In this document: positions 34,063-41,603 of the stretch, piece by piece
Layout: each line of letters opens with the position of its first letter
Position numbering within the stretch: the stretch's first letter is position 1
Source: UBA8337 sp965662725
GTDB taxonomy: Bacteria > Pseudomonadota > Alphaproteobacteria > RS24
Direction: 5' to 3'
Assembly: GCA_965662725.1 (NCBI GenBank)
Contig: CBFIIT010000003.1
Span: forward strand, 21,125 to 85,124
Length of the DNA: 64,000 bases
Notes under the pieces: generated by a model
The model's input: only the letters and a program-made list of their open reading frames with translations
Databases searched by the model: none
Told to the model about the DNA's origin: nothing
Program-made: the position numbers and the translations under genes

Positions 34063-34713
34063 TTAACCCCGTTTTTTCAAGTTTCTCGCTTTCGCCAATT
34101 GGCCATTATAATAGCTCCATAAAAGCCGTGCCGCCGCGCCCCGATGCGGTCTCCAACGCTCGGCAAAAGCTGTCAGCTTTTGTGCATCAGGGCGGATTTT
34201 TTTCCGATACAGCATTTTTACCGCTTCTTGCAGCGCCAAATCACCGCTCGGAAACATATCGGCGCGGCGCAAAGAAAACAGCAAATAGCATTGCGCCGTC
34301 CATGGCCCGATACCTTTAAGCGCCGTTAATGTCCGATAGACCGTATCACTATCGGCCTTCCGCAAAGCGGCAAAATCCAATTGGTCATTTACAGCCGCCT
34401 CAGCAACACCGCGCAAATAAGTGCGCTTGGGCCGCGAAATGCCGCATGCGGCAACCGCATCTTCATCAAGCGACAAATAAGCCAGCGGCGTCACCTCACC
34501 GATTTGCGTTTCAAAACGCGCTTGAATGGCCGCCGCCGCCGCAGTGGAGACTTGTTGACTTATCAGCAAGCGCGCCAGCCCGGCAAAGCCATCAGGCATG
34601 CGTCGCAAATCCGGTGTGCCATATTCAGCAAACGCGACTGCCAGCTTATTGTCTTTTTGTGTCAAAATATGCAGCGCGGCGGTCAGCTGTTTTTGGGATT
34701 GATATATTTCCAT
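34063..34713 (-). CDS. DNA-3-methyladenine glycosylase (AlkA/HhH-GPD type)
   Basis: Base-excision repair glycosylase of 216 residues that removes alkylated purines. The helix-hairpin-helix and catalytic region is LKGIGPWTAQCYLLFSLRRADMFPSGDLAL, with the conserved Asp in PSGDLAL. The N-terminal helical part contains LLISQQVSTAAAAAI, characteristic of the AlkA-like core without its extra N-terminal domain. The gene is monocistronic and divergent from gluQ. Confidence 0.9.
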   Translation of the reverse strand: MEIYQSQKQLTAALHILTQKDNKLAVAFAEYGTPDLRRMPDGFAGLARLLISQQVSTAAAAAIQARFETQIGEVTPLAYLSLDEDAVAACGISRPKRTYLRGVAEAAVNDQLDFAALRKADSDTVYRTLTALKGIGPWTAQCYLLFSLRRADMFPSGDLALQEAVKMLYRKKIRPDAQKLTAFAERWRPHRGAAARLLWSYYNGQLAKARNLKKRG

Positions 34714-34773
34714 CGGCGTTGATTATGGCGCAGGATGATTATGAAAGAAAGCAATGAAAGCCGGTCAGGATAA

Positions 34774-35667
34774 ATGAACGTGGGACAAGATTTTATCACC
34801 CGCTTTGCCCCCAGCCCAAATGGTTGGCTGCATTTGGGCCATGCTTATTCGGCCCTTATGGGCGCGCATGCGGCACAAAAAGCGGGCGGCAGATTTATTT
34901 TGCGGCTGGAAGATATCGATGTCGGGCGTGCAAGACCGCATTTCATTGACGCGATTTATCAAGACCTTGAATGGTTGGGGCTAAACTGGCCGCAACCGGT
35001 CATGGTGCAATCGACACGGTTTGATATTTATGAGGCGGCGCTGGCGCAATTGCGGGCTGAAGAGTTGGTTTATCCGTGCTGGGCAACACGCGGGGAAATT
35101 CGCGCCGCAATAGAAGATAACCCTGCTTGGCCGCGCGACCCTGATGGGGCACCGCTATATCCGGGCCTGTATCGCGACCTGCCCGAGGCGAAGCGCAAAA
35201 AGCTGATGTGGGAAGGCACACCTTATTGCTGGCGATTGGATATGGAAAAGGCACTGGCCCGCATCAGTGAAAAAAATAATGCGCCGCTCAGCTATACTGA
35301 ATTGGGCAGCGGTAAAGCGCAAATCGTGACACCCGATATACGCGCTTTCGGTGACGTGGTGCTGGCCAGAAAAGATGTGCCGACCAGCTATCATTTGGCA
35401 GTGGTGATTGATGATGCGGCACAAAATATAAGCCAAGTTACCCGCGGAGAAGATTTACAAGCGGCAACCGCCGTTCATGTGCTGCTGCAAAAACTGCTCG
35501 ATTTGCCACAGCCTGATTATTTTCATCATCAATTGCTGCGCGACACAAGCGGCCGTCGCCTGTCAAAACAAGCCGGTGATAGCGGCTTTCGTGAGTTGCG
35601 CCAGCAAGGAATAAGCGTCGATGAGGTGATAGCGCTTTTGCCGCCACCTATCGGCAATGGTGACTAA
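34774..35667 (+). CDS. gluQ: Glutamyl-Q tRNA(Asp) synthetase with lost zinc ligands
   Basis: Attaches glutamate to queuosine in the anticodon of tRNA-Asp. It is 297 residues, the length of the catalytic part of GluRS without an anticodon-binding domain. The class I signature is RFAPSPNGWLHLGHAYSALMG, LRLEDIDVGRARP follows, and the KMSKS-equivalent is RRLSKQ. The usual zinc site C-x-C...Y...C is here Cys102-Trp-Ala104, Tyr129 and Tyr133, so three expected cysteines are reduced to one. Divergent from the AlkA gene. Confidence 0.92.
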   Translation: MNVGQDFITRFAPSPNGWLHLGHAYSALMGAHAAQKAGGRFILRLEDIDVGRARPHFIDAIYQDLEWLGLNWPQPVMVQSTRFDIYEAALAQLRAEELVYPCWATRGEIRAAIEDNPAWPRDPDGAPLYPGLYRDLPEAKRKKLMWEGTPYCWRLDMEKALARISEKNNAPLSYTELGSGKAQIVTPDIRAFGDVVLARKDVPTSYHLAVVIDDAAQNISQVTRGEDLQAATAVHVLLQKLLDLPQPDYFHHQLLRDTSGRRLSKQAGDSGFRELRQQGISVDEVIALLPPPIGNGD

Positions 35668-35751
35668 AGCCAACCGATGCGGCGCTATTGCACAGGCTGA
35701 GATAAGGCCAGCTTGCTTGCCAAGCGGGTAAAAAACGATATTCTCAGGCGC

Positions 35752-37377
35752 ATGAGTGCTGCTGAAGATATAACGCTAGGCGAAACCGAAACCCTATTGG
35801 GTCATTTGGCCGACTTGCCGCCTATACTGGGAAATTTGCGGGCCGCTTTGGCGACGCCAATGCCCGATGACGCTGACCAATTTTGCGCGCATGGCCGCGC
35901 TTGGGCCGCTACTTATGTCGAAACATTGGAGCAAATGGTCAATTATAGCGCGACCATGCAGGCGCAAGGCCGCTTCGGCCCGATGGAACAAAACCTGACA
36001 CTGATTATTGTCGGCGAATATCTCAATCATTTGCATAACGGCCTGCCAATGAGCCAAGGCGAGACTGTGCGGCCGATGGATATCGGATTTCGGAGCTTGC
36101 CGGGTTTCGACCATCCGGCTGTATCGGCGCTGATGCGCAATGGCAATAATGCAGCGCGGCGGCGCGAAGTTGCGCATTTAATGGCCGAAACCGGCGTCAC
36201 TGAAGCCGATGCCGGATTGGATGAAACGCATATTATGATCCGCGACCAGTTTCGTCGTTTTGCCGATGAAAAAGTCGTGCCATATGCGCATGGCTGGCAT
36301 TTAAATGATGAATTGATACCGCTGGACTTGATCAATGAACTGGCCGCACTTGGTGTTTTCGGCCTGACCATTCCGGAAGAATTTGGCGGCATGGGCATGG
36401 GCAAACAAGCCATGTGCGTGGTGTCGGAAGAACTGTCACGCGGCTATATCGGCGTCGGCTCTTTAGGGACGCGGACGGATATTGCCGGCGAGTTGATTTT
36501 GCAAAACGGCACGACAGAGCAAAAGCAAAAATATCTGCCGATAATCGCCGATGGCTCGCTTTTGCCGACGGCGGTATTTACCGAGCCGAATACCGGTTCC
36601 GATTTGGCCAGCCTGTCGACACGGGCCGAAAAAACCGAAACCGGATATCGCATTATCGGTGCCAAAACCTGGATCACCCATGGCGCGCGCGCCGATATAA
36701 TGACTTTGCTGGCGCGCACAGACCCTGAAAATAAAGGCCATGGCGGCTTGACCATGTTCTTGGCTGAAAAGCCGCGCGGCACGGATGACGAACCGTTTCC
36801 GGTCGATGGCATGCAAGGCGGTGAGATTGGCGTGCTCGGTTATCGTGGCATGAAAGAATATGATATCGGTTTTGACGGTTTTGCCGTGCCCGATGAGGCG
36901 GTGTTGGGTGGCGAGACCGGAAAAGGCTTTAAACAATTAATGCAAACATTTGAAAGCGCCCGCATTCAAACCGCCGCGCGCGCCATTGGTGTGGCGCAAA
37001 ATGCTTTGGAATTGGGCTTTGCTTATGCGGCGGATAGAAAGCAATTCGGCAAGTCGATTTATCAATTTGAGCGGGTGGCCGGCAAGCTGGTTATGATGGC
37101 CGCCGAAATTTTAGCGGCGCGACAATTGGCATATTTTGCTGCGCGCACCAAAGACGCTGATAAACGCTGCGATTTGGAAGCCGGCATGGCCAAATTATTG
37201 GCCGCGCGGGTCGCTTGGGCGGCGGCAGATAATGCGCTGCAAGTGCATGGCGGCAACGGCTTTGCGATGGAATATCCGGTCAGTCGGGTGCTGTGCGATG
37301 CGCGTATTTTGAATATTTTTGAGGGCGCGGCTGAGATTCAAGCCGATATTATTGCCCGCCGTCTGGCGCAAAACTGA
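35752..37377 (+). CDS. mcd: Probable (2S)-methylsuccinyl-CoA dehydrogenase
   Basis: Acyl-CoA dehydrogenase superfamily flavoprotein with a long N-terminal extension. From ATG 35752 it is 541 residues. Residues 1-150 have no ACAD counterpart; the ACAD core starts near DAGLDETHIMIRDQFRRFADEKV and carries IPEEFGGMGMG, TEPNTGSDLASLSTR and VHGGNGFAMEYPVSR. (2S)-methylsuccinyl-CoA dehydrogenases of the ethylmalonyl-CoA pathway have this size and extension, which is the main argument; substrate is inferred. It is followed by HIG1, cobalamin adenosyltransferase and ETF genes, the last a likely electron acceptor. The start could be 35713 (TTG). Confidence 0.75.
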   Translation: MSAAEDITLGETETLLGHLADLPPILGNLRAALATPMPDDADQFCAHGRAWAATYVETLEQMVNYSATMQAQGRFGPMEQNLTLIIVGEYLNHLHNGLPMSQGETVRPMDIGFRSLPGFDHPAVSALMRNGNNAARRREVAHLMAETGVTEADAGLDETHIMIRDQFRRFADEKVVPYAHGWHLNDELIPLDLINELAALGVFGLTIPEEFGGMGMGKQAMCVVSEELSRGYIGVGSLGTRTDIAGELILQNGTTEQKQKYLPIIADGSLLPTAVFTEPNTGSDLASLSTRAEKTETGYRIIGAKTWITHGARADIMTLLARTDPENKGHGGLTMFLAEKPRGTDDEPFPVDGMQGGEIGVLGYRGMKEYDIGFDGFAVPDEAVLGGETGKGFKQLMQTFESARIQTAARAIGVAQNALELGFAYAADRKQFGKSIYQFERVAGKLVMMAAEILAARQLAYFAARTKDADKRCDLEAGMAKLLAARVAWAAADNALQVHGGNGFAMEYPVSRVLCDARILNIFEGAAEIQADIIARRLAQN

Positions 37378-37413
37378 CATATGACGGCTAACGAAATTTA
37401 GGCAGGAGACCCC

Positions 37414-37602
37414 ATGCCCTTTGTGAATTATCTCATTCCGGTCGGATTGGCCGCTGTCGCCATAGTGTTACTGGCCGGACTGGCCAATATGCTGCGCGGC
37501 GGCGAAGCCTCTTTATCACAAAAACTGATGCGCTGGCGCGTCGGCCTGCAATTTGCCACGGTCGTTTTGGTGATGCTGGGCTTTTATTTATCGGGCCGCT
37601 AA
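37414..37602 (+). CDS. HIG1-domain twin-transmembrane protein
   Basis: A 62-residue membrane protein with two hydrophobic segments (about 7-26 and 44-60) joined by a loop GGEASLSQKLMRWRVGLQF. That S-x-K-L-M-R-x-R-V-x-x-Q pattern is the HIG1 signature, known from respiratory supercomplex factors in mitochondria and conserved in many Alphaproteobacteria. It is directly followed by the adenosyltransferase ATG and is probably co-transcribed with mcd and the downstream genes. Confidence 0.9.
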   Translation: MPFVNYLIPVGLAAVAIVLLAGLANMLRGGEASLSQKLMRWRVGLQFATVVLVMLGFYLSGR

Positions 37603-38169
37603 ATGGTAAAGCTGACCAAAATATACACACGCAGCGGCGATGACGGCTCCACCGCCTTGGCCGATGGCACGAGACGCGCCAAGCATGATGCGCGCGTAGC
37701 CGCTTATGGCGCAGTCGACGAAGCCAATGCTGCTTTGGGCATGGCGCGCTTGCACACTAACAAGCTGCAAGAGCTGGATGATATTTTGGCACGTCTGCAA
37801 AATGATTTGTTTGATTTGGGGGCTGATTTGGCGACCCCTGAGACGGATGCGTTTGAGGCTTTGCGCATCAGCGCGGGGCAGGTGAAACGGCTGGAAAGCG
37901 AAATCGACCGGCTAAATGAAGCGCTGGCCCCCTTGGACAGCTTTATTTTGCCCGGCGGCAGTGCCGCGGCGGCAAATTTACATTTGGCCCGCACAATCAT
38001 CCGCCGCGCCGAGCGCGATGTCAGCGCGGCGATAGAGGCCGGTGAGGTTTTTTCTGAACCGGCACGGCAATTTATCAATCGCGTCAGTGACTTATTATTT
38101 GTCGCTGCCCGGATTGCCAATAATGGTGGTGCAAGCGATGTAAAATGGGTGCCCGGCGCCAATAGATAA
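37603..38169 (+). CDS. PduO-type ATP:cob(I)alamin adenosyltransferase
   Basis: Converts cob(I)alamin to adenosylcobalamin, the cofactor of acyl-CoA mutases. The protein has 188 residues. Family motifs are IYTRSGDDGSTALADGTRRAK, VAAYGAVDEANAALG, LPGGSAAAANLHLARTIIRRAERDV and INRVSDLLFVAARIANN. It starts immediately after the HIG1 stop, and sits in the cluster between mcd and etfB. Together with cobST at 8-11 kb it shows that this organism makes and uses adenosyl-B12. Confidence 0.93.
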   Translation: MVKLTKIYTRSGDDGSTALADGTRRAKHDARVAAYGAVDEANAALGMARLHTNKLQELDDILARLQNDLFDLGADLATPETDAFEALRISAGQVKRLESEIDRLNEALAPLDSFILPGGSAAAANLHLARTIIRRAERDVSAAIEAGEVFSEPARQFINRVSDLLFVAARIANNGGASDVKWVPGANR

Positions 38170-38215
38170 GCCCGAGACAGGCGCATTTTGACGCAGGCGC
38201 AGGCGCCCTCCTCAA

Positions 38216-38244
38216 TTGACTTATTTATGCCGAATGCGTAAGAA
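38216..38244 (+). promoter_or_regulatory. Possible promoter of etfBA-hbd
   Basis: TTGACT at 38216 is followed after 17 bases by TAAGAA at 38239, about 50 bases before the etfB start, in the 125-base gap after the adenosyltransferase gene. The -10 match is weak, so this is a suggestion. A gap this wide is notable in an otherwise tightly packed cluster. Confidence 0.3.
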
Positions 38245-38297
38245 AAGCGTCAGATTTGCAGCCGCCTTTGGGCTGTGAGAAATTTGGAGATTGAATG

Positions 38298-39047
38298 ATG
38301 AAAATCCTTGTCCCCGTAAAACGCGTGGTCGACTATAATGTCAAAATTCGCGTCAAGCCGGATCAAACCGGTGTCGATTTGGCGAACGTCAAAATGTCAA
38401 TGAACCCGTTTTGCGAAATCGCTGTCGAAGAAGCAGTGCGCCTGCAAGAAGCCGGCACGGCGACGGAAATCGTCGTTGTTTCTGTTGGCCCGACACAAGC
38501 GCAAGAGACCATTCGGACAGCTTTGGCCATGGGTGCCGATCGCGGCATTTTGGTTAAAACCGATGATGATTTGGAACCGCTGGGCATTGCCAAAGTTTTA
38601 AAAGCGGTTGTCGAGGCGGAAAGCCCGGACCTTGTTGTTCTCGGCAAGCAAGCGATTGACGGCGACAATAACCAAACCGGTCAGATGCTGGCCGCGCTTT
38701 TGGGCTGGAGCCAAGGCACATTCGCCTCGGAATTGGGCCTTGATGGTGATAAGGTAAATGTAACACGCGAAATTGATGGCGGTTTGCAAAGCATTAAACT
38801 GTCCATGCCTGCGATTATCACGACCGATTTGCGTTTGAATGAGCCGCGCTATGCGTCTCTGCCGAATATTATGAAAGCCAAGAAAAAGCCGATTGACGAA
38901 AAAGAGTTGGCTGAATATGGCGTTGACGCGGCACCGCGTCTTGAAATCGTTAAAGTCACTGAGCCGCCGGAACGCGAGGCGGGCATTAAAGTTGAAACCG
39001 TCGGCGAATTGGTCGACAAGCTGAAAAACGAAGCAGGAGTTTTATAA
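38298..39047 (+). CDS. etfB: Electron transfer flavoprotein subunit beta
   Basis: Small subunit of ETF, which collects electrons from acyl-CoA dehydrogenases and passes them to ETF-ubiquinone oxidoreductase. The chain is 249 residues with MKILVPVKRVVDYNVKIRVKPD, NPFCEIAVEEAVRL and LGKQAIDGDNNQTGQMLAALL. An adjacent ATG at 38295 is equally near the GGAG site. The stop shares bases with the etfA start (TAATG), so the subunits are co-translated. Confidence 0.96.
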   Translation: MKILVPVKRVVDYNVKIRVKPDQTGVDLANVKMSMNPFCEIAVEEAVRLQEAGTATEIVVVSVGPTQAQETIRTALAMGADRGILVKTDDDLEPLGIAKVLKAVVEAESPDLVVLGKQAIDGDNNQTGQMLAALLGWSQGTFASELGLDGDKVNVTREIDGGLQSIKLSMPAIITTDLRLNEPRYASLPNIMKAKKKPIDEKELAEYGVDAAPRLEIVKVTEPPEREAGIKVETVGELVDKLKNEAGVL

Positions 39048-39988
39048 TGAATACGCTGCTGATTGCTGAACACAATAATGAAACCCTCGCCGATGCCACT
39101 ATCAAAGCGGTAACGGCGGCTGCCCAAATGGGTGGTGAATGTCATGTGCTGGTAGCCGGTAATGGCTGCGCCGTTGTTGCTGATGCGGCCGCCAAGCTGG
39201 ACGGTGTTGCCAAAGTTCTGTTGGCCGAAGACGCACAATATGAAAAACAACTGGCCGAGCCGATGGCCGCTTTGGTTACTTCTATTGCCGATGGCTACGC
39301 AACCATTGCCTCACCGGCATCTACCAATGGCAAAAACTTCATGCCGCGCATTGCGGCGCTGCTGGATTGCAGCCAAATCTCAGACATTACGGCGGTGATT
39401 GACACAAACACTTTTGAGCGTCCGATTTATGCCGGCAACGCCATTCAGACGGTGAAAGTCAATGAAGCGAAAAAGACCGTCACCATTCGTTCAACCGCTT
39501 TTCAAGCGGCCGGCGATGGCGGTAATGCTGCGGTCGAAGCCGCAAATGCCAGCGACAATCCGGGCCTGTCAGAATTCGTCAATGAAGAATTGACCAAGTC
39601 AGACCGTCCGGAATTGACCTCAGCCAAAGTCGTCGTGTCCGGCGGCCGCGGCATGCAGTCGGGCGATAATTTCCCAATGTTGGAAAAAGTTGCCGATAAA
39701 TTAGGCGCAGCGGTTGGTGCATCACGCGCCGCTGTTGATGCGGGTTTTGTGCCGAATGATTATCAAGTCGGTCAAACCGGTAAGGTTGTCGCGCCGGAGC
39801 TTTATATTGCTGTCGGTATTTCAGGTGCCATCCAGCATTTGGCCGGTATGAAGGACTCGAAAGTCATCGTCGCCATCAATAAGGATGAAGAAGCGCCGAT
39901 TTTCCAAGTTGCCGATTATGGGCTGGTGGCTGATTTATTCACTGCCGTGCCGGAACTGGAAGAAGAATTGGGCAAGGCCGGATTATAA
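39047..39988 (+). CDS. etfA: Electron transfer flavoprotein subunit alpha
   Basis: Large ETF subunit carrying FAD, 313 residues. The C-terminal FAD-binding domain contains VVSGGRGMQSGDNFPMLEKVADKLGAAVGASRAAVDAGFVPNDYQVGQTGK and YIAVGISGAIQHLAGMKDSKVIVAINKDEEAPIF. The stop codon lies in the centre of a perfect 24-base palindrome that may act as a terminator or processing hairpin. ETF serves both acyl-CoA dehydrogenases in this window. Confidence 0.97.
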   Translation: MNTLLIAEHNNETLADATIKAVTAAAQMGGECHVLVAGNGCAVVADAAAKLDGVAKVLLAEDAQYEKQLAEPMAALVTSIADGYATIASPASTNGKNFMPRIAALLDCSQISDITAVIDTNTFERPIYAGNAIQTVKVNEAKKTVTIRSTAFQAAGDGGNAAVEAANASDNPGLSEFVNEELTKSDRPELTSAKVVVSGGRGMQSGDNFPMLEKVADKLGAAVGASRAAVDAGFVPNDYQVGQTGKVVAPELYIAVGISGAIQHLAGMKDSKVIVAINKDEEAPIFQVADYGLVADLFTAVPELEEELGKAGL

Positions 39989-40000
39989 TCCGGCCTTTTG
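39974..40000 (+). terminator. 24-base perfect palindrome over the etfA stop, terminator-like
   Basis: Bases 39974-39997 form an exact palindrome (AAGGCCGGATTA and its reverse complement, sharing the TAA stop codon of etfA in the middle), followed by two more T and a G. A strong G+C stem with T residues after it suggests attenuation between etfA and hbd, 22 bases before the hbd start. Confidence 0.55.
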
Positions 40001-40018
40001 CCGCCTTTAGGGGCCAAA

Positions 40019-40897
40019 ATGGCTGATATAAAAACTGTTGGGATTATCGGTGCCGGACAAATGGGTTGTGGCATTGCGCATGTCTTTGCCCTGTCCGGCC
40101 ATAAGGTTTTGCTGAATGATATCTCGCAAGAGCGCATTGAAGCGGGTATTGCGACCATTACCGGCAATCTCAATCGTCAAGTCGCGTCCCAGCGTGTCAG
40201 CGAGGCTGAGCGCGACCAAGCACTGGAACGCATTCATCCGGCTGCCAATTTATCTTTAATGGCCGAGGTCGGATTGGCGATTGAAGCGGCCAGCGAAGAT
40301 GAAGCGATTAAGACAGAGATTTTACGCGAAGTAAGCTCAGTATTGCCCAAAGGCGCGCTGATTGCTTCCAACACATCATCGATTTCCATCACCCGCTTGG
40401 CCGCCGCTACAGATCGGCCGGAGCATTTTATCGGCATGCATTTCATGAACCCGGTGCCGGTGATGAAATTGGTGGAAATCATTCGCGGCATTGCGACCAG
40501 CGATGAGACATTTGAAACAGCGCAAGCGATTGTCAAAAATATCGGCAAGACTGCCTGCATGGCAGAAGATTTTCCGGCCTTTATCGTCAATCGGATTTTA
40601 CTGCCGATGATTAATGAAGCGGTATTTGCGCTTTATGAAGGTGTCGGCAGTGTCACCAGTATTGACCAGGCCATGCAGCTGGGCGCCAATCACCGTATGG
40701 GGCCTTTGGAACTGGCCGATTTCATCGGCCTTGATACTTGCCTGTCGATTATGCAAGTGCTGAATGACGGGCTTGGCGACAGTAAATATCGCCCCTGCCC
40801 GTTGCTGATTAAATATGTCGAAGCCGGATGGCTGGGCCGCAAAACCGGCCGCGGTTTTTATGACTATAGCGGCGATGCGCCTGTTCCGACACGCTAG
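40019..40897 (+). CDS. 3-hydroxybutyryl-CoA dehydrogenase
   Basis: NAD(P)-dependent dehydrogenase that interconverts 3-hydroxybutyryl-CoA and acetoacetyl-CoA, 292 residues from ATG 40019. The Rossmann motif is GIIGAGQMGCGIAHVF. The catalytic region is FIGMHFMNPVPVMKLVEIIRG, and the C-terminal domain has HRMGPLELADFIGLDTCL and GRKTGRGFYDY. It is a stand-alone enzyme, not the FadB fusion. It closes the mcd-etf cluster, and its stop lies in a 22-base repeat element. Confidence 0.93.
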   Translation: MADIKTVGIIGAGQMGCGIAHVFALSGHKVLLNDISQERIEAGIATITGNLNRQVASQRVSEAERDQALERIHPAANLSLMAEVGLAIEAASEDEAIKTEILREVSSVLPKGALIASNTSSISITRLAAATDRPEHFIGMHFMNPVPVMKLVEIIRGIATSDETFETAQAIVKNIGKTACMAEDFPAFIVNRILLPMINEAVFALYEGVGSVTSIDQAMQLGANHRMGPLELADFIGLDTCLSIMQVLNDGLGDSKYRPCPLLIKYVEAGWLGRKTGRGFYDYSGDAPVPTR

Positions 40898-40940
40898 TGT
40901 TGGACCAATATAGAGGCAACACGCTAGTGTTGAACCAATA
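40889..40940 (+). repeat. Two-copy hairpin repeat between convergent genes
   Basis: A 22-base element (ACACGCTAGTGTTG and then G or A followed by ACCAATA) occurs at 40889 and again at 40919, exactly 30 bases apart with one mismatch. Each copy can form a short stem CAACAC/GTGTTG (perfect in copy two) around a GCTA loop. The first copy contains the TAG stop of the dehydrogenase gene. It lies before the convergent tlpA end. Possible roles are termination or a duplicated 3' end. Confidence 0.75.
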
Positions 40941-40952
40941 GGGGGCCGTCTC

Positions 40953-41579
40953 TTACTTCTCTAAATAATAATCGAGGAGCGCATGCACTTCCGGTGCATC
41001 CCAATCCGCTTCACCTGCCAAACGGCCAATTTCCAGCCCGTCCGCATTAACCAATAGGGTTGTCGGCAAACCGATAAGCGCCGCCACACGCGCCGACTTA
41101 TAGCTCGGATCATAGAGCCGCACGACATGGCTGACATTCAATTCATTGAGGAATTTCTCGCCCTTGGCAGGGCCGCCGCGGTCAACCGATAGCGTCACCA
41201 CTTTGACGCCTTTATCTGCGTAACGTGCCGCCAAGCTGTCCAATTGCGGCATTTCCTTGCGGCATGGCGCACACCAAGTGGCCCAAAAATTAACCAGCAC
41301 CAATTCACCGCGCAGAGCAGCCAAATCAAATGCCGTACCATCGGCCTTGGTGACCGGCATTTGCGGAACCGTTTTCGCGTTTTCATGGGTAATAAATTTT
41401 TCCAGCCGCGGGGCATTATTATCAGCCATGTTTTTGGCCGGTAGCGGCTTGCCTTCATTTGGCCCGATGCTGTATAGGGTCAAAAGCGCAGCGGCCAATG
41501 CTAAGCCCAGCGCAGCCAAAACAAAGTTTCGGCGAGCAACAAATCGGGTAAGCTGTTTAACAGTGAACCGAGACGACAT
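40953..41579 (-). CDS. TlpA-like thiol:disulfide oxidoreductase, membrane anchored
   Basis: Periplasmic reductant of the thioredoxin fold. From ATG 41579 (MSSRFTVKQL) it is 208 residues with an N-terminal membrane anchor (about residues 18-38, FVLAALGLALAAALLTLY). The redox site is CAPC in NFWATWCAPCRKEMPQLDSLA. TlpA-type proteins support cytochrome c oxidase or cytochrome c maturation. Its ribosome-binding site overlaps that of argH, only 24 bases away in the opposite direction. Confidence 0.9.
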   Translation of the reverse strand: MSSRFTVKQLTRFVARRNFVLAALGLALAAALLTLYSIGPNEGKPLPAKNMADNNAPRLEKFITHENAKTVPQMPVTKADGTAFDLAALRGELVLVNFWATWCAPCRKEMPQLDSLAARYADKGVKVVTLSVDRGGPAKGEKFLNELNVSHVVRLYDPSYKSARVAALIGLPTTLLVNADGLEIGRLAGEADWDAPEVHALLDYYLEK

Positions 41580-41603
41580 AATTTTCTCCTCAAGGAGTGA
41601 GAG

